Positions 34,180-43,422 of a DNA stretch of 64,000 nt are shown one piece after another. A program made the translations under genes and the position numbers. Each line of letters starts with the position of its first letter. The stretch's first letter is position 1. The notes beneath the pieces are model-generated. The model did no database searches. It was given only the letters and a program-made list of their open reading frames with translations, and was not told the origin of the DNA. Origin of the DNA: Anaspis maculata. Its lineage: Eukaryota > Arthropoda > Insecta > Coleoptera > Scraptiidae. The DNA lies in NCBI GenBank assembly GCA_949128115.1, contig OX421962.1, positions 64,025,787 to 64,089,786 on the forward strand, in the 5' to 3' direction.

Positions 34180-34347
34180 GCCGAGTTTGTTTGTCATCTT
34201 GACTACCCAACTTGCGTCTTTCGCTTTCGACGGAAAACGGTGAAAATGTAACTCTTCCTTTTTCCTGTTTCCACAGCGCGACTCGCACTCGGAAACACAA
34301 CAAATTCTCCGCCACTTTTTGTCACTATCTATCTTGCCACCTTCCAT
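34180..34347 (-). pseudogene. THAP-domain N-terminal fragment
   Basis: Starting at the minus-strand ATG at 34347, the frame reads C-C-V-S-E-C...R-C-G-N-R-K-K-E-E-L-H-F-H-R-F-P followed by A-S-W-V-V-K-M. This matches the first half of a THAP zinc finger (paired Cys, then H-x-F-P, then W). The rest of the domain is lost where the frame runs antisense into the SWIM fragment. THAP fingers bind DNA in P-element-like and other transposases. The two fragments face each other, so the element has an internal inversion or is a composite. Confidence 0.6.
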
Positions 34348-34872
34348 TCTGATGCCACTTTTGCTTGCCAATCGTCGCGTCGTACACGTGCCACTCTTAT
34401 TTAAAAATGCAATGCTTTTGCAACCGATGACACCTAGTATATTCAAAATAATGAAACGTGCGTGGCTCACGTAATTTGTTGAAAAAAATTAACGCCGCGT
34501 CAAGTCAGATGGAATCAATTAAAGTCACTAAACACCGCAACGCTCATAAGAGCCCACACAAAACTGCGGTTGATCCGTGCACAAACGTCGTTTACACGTT
34601 GGCCGTCAGATGGCGTATTCGATCTTGAAACTCGCCAATAACTCAAAACCCCCGGGTGCGATTTTTGGCGATTTTGGATATGTTGTAGAACACTCAATTC
34701 TGAACAGAATATCAAATTTTCATGACGTCCATATTTATTCCGAGGTTTTGCCGATTTTTTTACTATTTTTCCTGTACTATTGAAGTGGCACCACAAGATG
34801 ATTTTCTGAGTTGGAAATTAATTTAGTAATTTTCGCTCAATTTCACACTTACCTATTCAAAAATAGGTTTTA

Positions 34873-35165
34873 GAAGGTATCAGAAGTTAAGGACATTAAA
34901 CCCCTAACAAAACTACTTGCCGGAGTCACAAGCAACAAATTTGAAATCAGAACAATAGCGAACAACAATGTGAAAATCAAAGTCTTCGAACCAGAACATT
35001 ACAGTAAAATCATTAGAGAATTAGACGCGAAGGGAACTCAGTTACACTCATATCAGGGTGAACAAAAGGAATCATTTCGAGTCGTATTACGGAATATTCA
35101 CCCGCAAGTACAGATATGGAAATAATCAAAGAGGAGCTCGAAACTCTCGAAAGCTCGCTCGAAAG
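34873..35165 (+). pseudogene. Jockey-like LINE ORF1 (Gag-like) fragment
   Basis: Translation gives K-P-L-T-K-L-L-A-G-V, then V-K-I-K-V-F-E-P-E-H-Y and S-F-R-V-V-L-R-N-I-H-P. After a one-base shift it gives D-M-E-I-I-K-E-E-L-E. F-R-V-V-hydrophobic-R-x-h-H followed by an E-E-L block is characteristic of Jockey-clade ORF1 proteins ahead of their CCHC fingers. The fragment has stops and frameshifts and is interrupted at about 35165 by a hairpin repeat. Confidence 0.65.
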
Positions 35166-35270
35166 TATGGGACTCCTCCTACGGAGTCAGGCATTTATCG
35201 CTACAACCAGCACTCGTGATCGCTAGGCCAAAATAATCGTGAAAATCTAGGCACTGGTGCTACTATTGGT
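35165..35270. repeat. Third copy of the 0.6/1.0-kb hairpin repeat
   Basis: CTCCTCCTACGGAGTCAGGC followed by ATTTATCGCTACAACCAGCA matches the hairpin repeats at about 690-768 and 1015-1085. Only the right half is present. Confidence 0.7.
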
Positions 35271-35285
35271 GGAAATCTACCGCAA

Positions 35286-35451
35286 CCAGGGCAGGGGTCC
35301 TATTTCCGGAAACAGGGAACGGATCACATCACATCACATCACCTAGCCTAATCATAGCATCAGAAACATGAATTCCAACCAATCACAGCTCGACGTGATG
35401 ATTGTGGATGTGACCTGTTCCTTGTTCCCGAAAATAGGGCCCCTGTCCTGG
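35286..35451. mobile_element. Hairpin MITE, about 166 bp
   Basis: Arms CCAGGGCAGGGGTCCTATTT..GGAAACAGGGAACGGATCACAT and the inverted CATGTGACCTGTTCC-type block ending AATAGGGCCCCTGTCCTGG pair imperfectly. The left arm holds a CACAT/CACATCA short tandem run. It separates the ORF1 and endonuclease fragments of the Jockey-like element. Confidence 0.65.
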
Positions 35452-35454
35452 AGT

Positions 35455-38330
35455 GACCACACAGTCAGACCTAGAAAAAATTATATTCAGACTGATGGAG
35501 AGGATCGATACAATAATATCTGCAGTCCACTAGCATCCTGATCGAGGATTGTAGTGCCGGGGTCTTTGTCGCAACGGTTTATTGTCTTCCAAACAGCAAT
35601 ATAAAGAATAACGACTTTGAAACGTACTTTGATAGCCTGGGCGGCAGATTTATAATGGGAGGTAGTAGGTTTTCTTATGGTATCCCGTGTGCAAGTTGAG
35701 ACTAGAGTATAGTGGTTGGTGTCAAATTGTTCCGTAGATCATGCTTGACTAGGATCGCGATGGCGAACATCTGAGACCCGCGACTGGGCAGCGGGAGGGG
35801 GGATAAAATGTGACGAAGACATAAAAAATGTTAAAGAATGAACCGAAAGGGGTACAGTTGTGAAAGTTACCATACGTATTCACCATTTTACGCTATTGAG
35901 GGTTCAGCAAACCGATTTCAAAAATATTAATCATTCCCGGAGATATTTTTGAGAATACATTTTTTTTGTCAACATTTAATTGTTAAAAAAATCGAAGAAT
36001 TTGGAAGATGGAAAGATGGAACTCTAGATTTTGACAATTAATGATGTTAGAAATATAGTCGTGATTAGCGAAAATTCTTCGGCCTACTATTTTGGGAAAC
36101 AAAACCGTCAACTGTTTTCACCAGCTTGGCCGCCATCTTGATGTTTCTTTTGGTGCAGTCGAGGGTGCAGTAGTCACAAAAACGACAGGGGACAGGGGAC
36201 TATAAGTATGGTAGCGCTAGATCATTTCAATATGAAAAGTAACTTCCCAGAGAGGGTTAGTTGCTTCTTTGGCGAGGAAAATTGCTATTCCATTATCTCC
36301 GGCTCCTGCGCGAATCCAGTACCAATGATGGCTGATTTGGAGCTGAAAGTTGGACAATACGTTTTGCACCATGAAACTTGATAGTTTGTGAAGTCAACCA
36401 CCAAAATTCATGATCATGAATCAAATGGTTCACTGTTGGTGATTGGTTGAAGCGAAGTGTGCTCATTTTTGGCAAAAAATGCATAAAAACTGTGTTTTTA
36501 GTGGACATTACAAAGCTCTGGAGGAAGACCTGCGGCCAAGATTGGCGGCGAAAGTCATGTAACTAGTTAAAGTGAGTATGCTCTGTAACAAGTAGATGTC
36601 ACGAATGGGGTAGGTTTCTTGAAGATCTCTTGGGAAGTCGCCTCGGAGGTCGCCAAATATGTTTTTTCTCAATAATATTTTCAAGTACAGTCCCTTCCAA
36701 AAGTTTCTCCCTTCTCTAGGGACCAACTCTTTCGACCATGGAACATTTGCAAGACTCGAACAATTCACTTGTTCGGTTTATTCGAAATCACCGCAGTTCA
36801 CGGAGCTGGAAGATTTGTGGTGGTGATTTTTCACAAACTTACAGACTTTTGGGGGGACTGTACGTACTTAGAAATATTATCATGAAAAAACATCTTTGTC
36901 GACTTCCCTAGAGGTCTTAGGCCTAGAGGGCGACCTACACGATTCATTATAGCTACTTGTTGTGGAGCATACTCACTTCAACTAGTTACATGACTTTCAC
37001 CGCCAATCTTGGCCGCAGATCTCCCTCCAGAGCTTTGTAATGTCCACTAAAAACTGAGTTCCTACGCATATTCTGCCAAAAATGAGCACACGTCCGAGCT
37101 TAAACCGATCACCAACAATAAACCATTCAATTCATGATCATCAAAAACTTTGGTGGTTGACTCCACAAACTATCAAGTTTTATGGTACAAAATGTATTGT
37201 ACCGCTTCCATCTCCAAATCAGCCATCATTGACAATGGATTCGGCAGAAGCCGGAGATAGCAAAATGGCAATTTATTTCGACAAAGAAGTAACTTATTCC
37301 CTCTGGGGAGTTACTTCTAATATTGAAATGATCTAATGCTACCATACCCACTGTCCCCTGTCGTTTTTGCGACTACTGCACCAAAAGGAAACCCAAGATG
37401 GCGGCCAAGGTGGTGAAAACAGTTGACGGTCTTGTTTTCTAAAATAGTAGGCCAAGGAATTTTCGCCAATCACGACTATATTTCTAACATCCCCAATAGT
37501 CAAAATGTCAATTTTCATCTTTCTATCTTCAAAATTCTTCGATTTTTTTAACAATGAAATGTCCACAAAAAGAATTTTCTGAAATCGGTTTGCTAAACCT
37601 TCATTGGCGTGAAATGGCGATTACGTACGGTAACTTTCATCACTTTACCTCTTTTGGTTCATGATTTAACTTTTTTTTTGTCTTCATCACATTTTACCCC
37701 CCCTCCCGCTGCCCAGTCGCGGGGCTCAGATGTTTGCCATCGCGATCCTAGTTCAGCATGATCTAAGGAGCAATTTGACACCAACCACTATACTCTGGTC
37801 TCAACTTGCACACGGGCCTCAAAAAATGAACATAAGAAAACCCACTAAGGAGACTATAATGCCAAACACCTTCACTGGGGATCTAGACTGACTATGACTA
37901 CTCCTCGAGGACGACAGCTCTTCCTCGCACTAGAAAGCAAGTATCTTCTTCCTTCATCTATAGGTCAGCCGTCTTATTGGCCCGCTGATTCAATCAAAGT
38001 TCCGGATCTCTTATTAGACTTTTCCATTAACAGCGGCCTGTCTCTTCATCCTTTTTCTATCGAATCTTCGCTGGAGCCATCGTCTGATCACTCTCCAGTT
38101 GTTCTTGACTGAAATACACAACCAAAGAACACCGAAAGACCACCTTCGTTGAGTAATGGGAGAACCAATTGGGAGCAGCACTTCAGGGAGGTGATCACCG
38201 AGAGTCTGCAATTCAATATTCCACTTAAAAGTAAAAAAGACATCGATCAAGAAGTAGCAATTCTCACGGAGAAAATCCAGGACTAAAAACTCAAGACAAA
38301 CGTTCCAAGTGAAGGGCTGCTTTGAAAACT
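35455..38330 (+). pseudogene. Jockey-like LINE endonuclease fragment split by a palindrome
   Basis: Part 1 (35455-35663) reads as G-V-F-V-A-T-V-Y-C-L-P...F-D-S-L-G-G-R-F-I-M-G-G, the start of an APE-type endonuclease. Part 2 (37851-38115) resumes with Y-N-A-K-H-L-H-W-G-S-R-L, then G-R-Q-L-F, P-D-L-L-L-D-F and S-S-D-H-S-P-V-V-L, the end of the domain. Weaker similarity runs to about 38330. The catalytic G-D-x-N-A-K-H and S-D-H-S-P motifs are thus separated by the 2.2-kb palindrome 35664-37846. Point mutations add stops. No reverse transcriptase follows. Confidence 0.75.
35664..37846. repeat. 2.18-kb palindrome inserted in a LINE endonuclease
   Basis: The ends AGTAGGTTTTCTTATGG and the inverted CATAAGAAAACCCACT face each other. 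Arms run to a centre near 36780. Shared blocks include CTGCCCAGTCGCG, CTTGGCCGCCATCTTG with its partner CAAGATGGCGGCCAAG, and CATGTAACTAGTT..GAGTATGCTC. Arms differ at roughly one position in ten. GGAG occurs near both junctions, but the exact target duplication is unclear. No transposase is visible. Confidence 0.85.
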
Positions 38331-40866
38331 GCATTAGATTTTTTGTTTCAACTTGCGAACTTCATGAAGAAAATTGCTAAGACTTGCCTTATGTCATTTT
38401 TATTCTCCCTCTGTATCATAATATTTCCTGATGAGACTGTGTCTTCCCAATTTAGATGGTCTCAATTTAGATGGGAATGCCCGATATTCTCGATTCCTCT
38501 GAATTCCTTTGTACTTTTGCAGAAAAAATTCCCTTTCACTTTCTCTTCCCATTCCTTTCCTATCACGATCACGTTCGATTTTTTCCACTAATTTCATTTC
38601 AAAGAAGTTGGGCGAGGAGGTATTGAAATCTTGAAAAAACCGTGGTCTCCTAGTGATTGCCCCTCGAACTCCCCCCCCCTCCATTTGTTCTGCATTTTCC
38701 ATCTAGATGGACAGCAAAATTTCCATTTTCCAAGGGCAGCGGAAGCCGTAGGAACGCCATTGACAACAAGTCTGATTCTACAATAATGTGTCGTGTTTGT
38801 GTTGTGATACCAATATTGCAACAGTGAGCTGCTAAGGTTGAAAATTTGAAAAACAGGACTTCTATAGTTTTTTGGAAATGGTCTCAGGTCATAATTAAAT
38901 TGTGTCTTTTGCAAGAAAATGAGGCAAACGCCTTTTGAATTTTTATCAACGTTTGTAGGAAAGTTTTTTCTATCTTCTCGGACTGTGTCTGTGCTGATCA
39001 AGACTAAATTAATTTATTGTTGGACCAGATCTGTACAAAATTGAGTGGATGAGAGCTTTATTGCCTTTGCCGATCAACAAAGTCATAATCATAATAAATA
39101 AAAAAGAAATTTATAAACACAACAAAATTTCATTATCGTTCAGCGTGCAGGAATTGCCGCAGATCGGAATTCTTCCGCTCGCCCCTGGCCGCTGGCGGCG
39201 GTGGTGTTTATAGTTTTGACATCTCCTTTCTGTAACAACCCGGATATGTCAGCGAATATGGATAAAGGGCCATATTGCGGTCGGCCACAATTCTATCACC
39301 ACCAGGCTTTGTCTATGATGATGCTTGGTTGAGGGCAGAGAGAGGAGGCATCACCAGGTTTGTGTATGTGTATGTGAATGTTCGATGAACGGACAGATGC
39401 GTATCGAATTGGTACGGTGCGACGCACATTGCCGCCGCGACGCCCGCCGCCGCCACTCGCCAGCAGCAGGGAGCTACAGGTTATTCAGCTTTCCTTTCAG
39501 TTCTCCGCGGGCGCCGCAATGTGACGTCACGCAGCGTGCACTAAGTGATCTTATCAGCAGGGTGAGTGTTCCAGGATTGCCACAATCTATCGCACCAATG
39601 CCGACCGCTCCGGGCGCTCTTTTCAAATACATGTCGCACGTTAAGTGCACAAACGTACAAATCACAAATGACACCTCAATCCTTCTGAAATTCCACAAGT
39701 GGTACAAAAATCAAAGAAACTTTTAGTTTGAGAAAAAAATTCTAATTATACCTATTTTTCGATATATTTCCGAAAAAAAACCGGATACCTACCTAAAGAA
39801 TGGAAAGGCGTGAGTTTTGAGAAATTAACGGAGGAAAGTTGATCCAAGATTAAAAGTCAACATCCAACGTCTGAAGTGTCTCTTTTACACTGACTTTAGC
39901 TCAGGGTTATATTGGAGGTTATATTGACACTGCTTTTGGAGTGCTTCCCCAGTTTACTCCGCATTTGGCAGAGATGACTTGCAGCGGATTTGCAAATCTA
40001 GTTAAGAGCAGTTTACAATTAACTAGTAGGTAGGTACATATCGTTAATTTAATTCTCGCAATTCTGATTTCTGCTCTGAAAATTTATTAAATGCTGACTA
40101 ACGGGAGGCACTGAATAGACCAATTACTAAAGTTTTTCTTGTCACGGCAGAGAAGTAAAGAATGAAACGGATACGATGACAATAATTGATGGCAACATTT
40201 TTAATAGACTCGTAAGCTTCCTTTATGACGCACGTGACGATACTCAGTGGTCGTTTCGTGTAAGTTCTAACATCCTCAAATTCTGGAGGGCCTCTATTGG
40301 CTTCCAAAGGACGAAATTTCGAATTTAGAGTACTGCGGGTCAAATCGCTTGTTTTGGTATGGAGTAAGTATAGGTATGCCATGCTAAATCTGGTTGCCCT
40401 TACCTAAAATGCGGCATTCTTTTGCGTACCGCTTCCATTATGATGCTAAAACTATAAAAAATGACACAATATTTTCCCGGCGAGAATTCATTAACGTAAA
40501 TGAGTTTTGGTTTTGGATATCTTTTCGGGAGAAAGGTCAGAACCTGACTGAACGATTGGAAGAAAAAACTAGAGATTTTGGTATTATTCTTACTGCAGAA
40601 CTTGAACATAAAAAATATGTGGTTATATGGAACTAATTAGGTAATCAGTATTTGCGATCGTAATGTCGGTTACAAACAGCTTGAATTCTGCCACCCTCGA
40701 AAGGAAAGACTCCACTGGGGGTTGTTGGATGTGGGCACTAGGTGGGTGACGTTTGTTATAGGTATAGAATTCACTGCTTTTATTTGAAATCTTATACCGG
40801 AGTCCGACATCAAAGTCGTTTCTGTAGGCCAAATCTTCACGATCTTACTTCACTATATAGGTACAT
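38331..40866. other. Unassigned DNA around a CpG-rich block
   Basis: Apart from the GC-rich block at 39395-39561 no feature is recognised. ORFs of 100-135 codons at 38400-39001 (minus) and 39325-39726 (plus) have no recognisable domains; the second merely reads through the GC-rich block. Confidence 0.35.
39395..39561 (+). promoter_or_regulatory. CpG-rich block with CRE and possible splice donor
   Basis: A GC-rich island in AT-rich surroundings (CCGCCGCGACGCCCGCCGCC and similar) is followed by a perfect CRE, TGACGTCA, at 39522-39529. A strong donor-like CAGG|GTGAGT lies at 39558-39567. This is the pattern of a promoter plus untranslated first exon on the plus strand. No downstream exon was found in the window, so the gene it might serve is unknown. 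Confidence 0.35.
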
Positions 40867-42688
40867 ATACCGGGTGGGCCATAAAAAACTGTGCTCGGAA
40901 TTTTTCCTTTTGAATTTTTCATTTCGCCACCGATTTTATTGAACTTTTAGGCATTGGCTAGCCTATTGAATAGACTATCATTCCCGTATTCCAAAATTAC
41001 CAACATGTCAAAATTCAAGATGGCAGGAACAATTGAAAATAGACCTTCTTTTGTTTCCGTTGCTCTGTATAAAAAGTTACCAAAAAGTCAAACCCCATAA
41101 TGTATTATACCTTTCTTGTCAATTCAAAACCACAACCAATGAAATCGGGTCACCTGCTAACCAGCTATTGCGAATTTAAGCGAAGCCTACTTTCCGTTTT
41201 TTTTTTTTCATTTTCGCATAATTGACCCAAATTTCAGGTATCCTCCCAGCCAATCCGCTATATGCCCATTTCTCAATCGATTTTCTCAGATTTTGTATCA
41301 ATGGCTAGCCAATTGGACAGGCTACCTTTTTCATATGAGAAAATGACCGCGACATGTCAAAATCCAAGATGGCGGAAGCAATTAGAATAGAATTTATTTT
41401 GTCCTCATTGCTTTTTAAGGACGGAGTCATATTGGTAAAATAAGCGTTGCGAAATCAATCCCTGTGGGTTTATTCCTTGACCGATTTTACCACTAAGGTC
41501 TCTTTCGAAAGCTACAAGGATGTACTACTTGGTTTGAGCTCATTGGCATTCCCCAAATCCAGAAATAATTTTTTCTAATGTCAAGATTTTCGAATTTTGT
41601 TTAGATTTTGGAAATGCCAATGGGCTCAAACTAATGTACATCCTTGTAGCTTTTGAAAGAGACCTAAATGGTAAGAATCGGTTAAAGAATAAACCCACAG
41701 GGATTGATTTTGCAACGATTATTTTACCAATATGACTCCGTCCTCAATAAAAATTAGCAGGAAGTCAAAACCATTTATAATTATGAAGAAATGGACCTTC
41801 CTCGACAATTCAAGACCGCAACCAATCAAATCGGGTCATCGCTGAGAAGCTATATATGGCGAGTTGAAGCGAAGCTTACCTACCGATTTCTTATTCCCGC
41901 ATAAATGACCCAAATGTAGAAATCCTGCCCAATATATCCTTCCCAACCGATTTTATCAAATTTGCTATCAATGGGCGCGTTTAGCAGGCTCTCTGGTGAG
42001 TCTGGTGAGTGCTACCGGTGGATAACGCATGCGCGTTATCGAGTGGTACCAGTCGCCATTTTTTCCACCACAATTTATTTGCGGTAGCGGTAGCGGTGGA
42101 ATAGTGAGCTGTTTATGACAGTTTATGTCGGTTTTTCGGTGTAAGTAAGTGAGGAAATGGAGGGCGATTCGACAAGCCGTTCAGCAGCTAACATATCTAC
42201 CGGTAGTGTGTCGGTAGCCTGCTGAACATACCCAATGGCTAGCCAATGGGACAGGCTACCATTCTCATATGAGGAAATGACCAACATGCAAAATTTTAGA
42301 TGGCGGGAGCTATTAAAAACGGGCGTTATTCGTCCTTATTGTAATAGAATAACCGAAAGTAGGCTTCGCTTCAACTCGCAGTAGCTTCTCAGCAGATGAG
42401 CTGATTTTATTGGTTGTGGTCTTTGTTTGACAATGAAGGTCTATTCCTTCATAATACATTATTGGTTTTTACTTTCTGGTAAGTTCTAATAGAAGGTAAC
42501 GTGAACAAAAGAAGGCCTATTTTCAATAGTTTCTGCCATCTTGAATTTTGATGTCAACCATTTTGAAAAACGGAAATGATAGCTTTCCAATTGGCTAGCC
42601 AATGCTGGAAAGTTCGATGAAATCGGTGGCGAAATAAAAATTTTAGAAGGAAAAACTCCGAGCACAGTTTTGTATTGCCCACCCGGTA
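40867..42688. repeat. 1.82-kb palindrome with CCGGGTGGGC tips
   Basis: The ends TACCGGGTGGGCC and GCCCACCCGGTA are mirrored and TA flanks both. The arms carry AAAAACTGTGCTCGGA, CATTGGCTAGCC, and in the inner part GTCTCTTTCGAAAGCTACAA against TTGTAGCTTTTGAAAGAGAC, around a centre near 41600. The right arm is enlarged by a 258-bp insertion. AAGATGGC motifs occur in both arms. No transposase. Confidence 0.85.
41975..42232. mobile_element. 258-bp MITE inside a palindrome arm
   Basis: CAATGG flanks it on both sides (41969-41974 and 42233-42238). The ends are inverted: GCGCGTTTAGCAGGCT against the complement of AGCCTGCTGAACATACC. The other arm lacks the segment, which supports insertion. It contains a strong small palindrome, ATAACGCATGCGCGTTAT. 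Confidence 0.65.
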
Positions 42689-42704
42689 TTAAACAAGCGA
42701 AAAG

Positions 42705-42740
42705 TATTATGCATTCAGCTTTTATTTGCAACAAAGCAGG
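42705..42740. repeat. Outlying inverted repeat partner of 47436-47471
   Basis: ATTATGCATTCAGCTTTTAT followed by TTGCAACAAAGCAGG lies left of the 3.6-kb palindrome. Its inverted complement lies right of it (about 47436-47465). The DNA between these and the X arms is not symmetrical, so this may be a remnant of a still larger palindrome. Confidence 0.6.
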
Positions 42741-43422
42741 CGAGTCTAGTTTGACAGAATCCACTCTGTAAAAGCGCTGTCAGTGGAATGCCACAGTTTA
42801 GGTTATGCATTATTTTCTGGGGTTATCGCTTTACTTCAAAATCCAGAACAGCGTTGCAAGTTCATTTCTGATTGATTGAATGTCCGAATGACATAAACTA
42901 TCAACCGCTTGTCATTCTTCAAGCGTAGTGGAGAAGTTCTTCCTCATTCTACATATGGAACAAACGAAGTTGTACAGGCGGTGCTATACAAAGTGAGAAG
43001 AGAAATTTAAAATTTGGCTGTATTTAACAAGGAGGAAGCTGTGTCATGAAAGCCGTGTTTCTTTCAGTCGATAGAGATCGATCTGGTACTGGCATCTACC
43101 AATAACAATAAAAGTGAAGACCTTTGAATTGAAACGAATGATGGCTCTGGCCTATTAATTTTTATTAGGGTAGGTACTTTTAGAAACAAGGTACTTGAAC
43201 TCGGAGCATTTCGGACTCCGGAAATTTGTGGAGATAGGTAAGGACTGTCCATCACTTGAGCTCGCAACATGATCGAGCAATAAGCTTCTTAGTTTCTTTT
43301 CAGCCATCCTGTCTGAAACGGACTTTCATCAGCTAGGTCCTCGCTCCGTTTTCATCTTCATTGATTTTTTCATTTCACTACTAGCTTTACTGAGCACTGT
43401 AGGTAGCTGGCCAAAAAGTACT

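Larger units (their letters stand above)
31917..34634. mobile_element. DNA transposon remnant with THAP and SWIM fragments
   Basis: Inserted into a palindrome arm with CCAAT on both sides (31912-31916 and 34635-34639), which could be a 5-bp target duplication or partly terminus. The ends are inverted: left GGCGAGTAACATTACC.. and right complement GGCGAGTTTCAAGATC.., with further similarity (GTAAAC..GTGCACGGAT) up to about 80 bases in. Inside are a SWIM zinc-finger fragment on the plus strand, a THAP fragment on the minus strand and a nested 1.12-kb element. Proteins combining THAP and SWIM motifs are common in multicopy transposon-related families of arthropods. The exact superfamily cannot be fixed here. 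Confidence 0.65.
30390..34790. repeat. Palindrome of about 1.65 kb split by a 2.7-kb insertion
   Basis: Left arm about 30390-31215 and right arm about 31228-31916 plus 34635-34790 mirror each other around about 31222. Shared blocks include TGAGCCGGCGCGGCGCGTCG followed by TCTACTACTGACCAGAACAC (31010-31050) and its complement (31395-31440), and CAAAATCGCCAAAAATCGCA in the outer arms. The right arm stops at CCTCCAAT (31916) and resumes at CCAATAACTC (34635). The left arm shows the uninterrupted form GAGTTATTGGAGGAGG, which proves insertion of the intervening DNA. Confidence 0.8.

Noticed and set aside
39325..39726. 133-codon ORF
   Set aside because: It reads through the GC-rich block where stops are rare; no domain and a Cys-Val run from a GT microsatellite.
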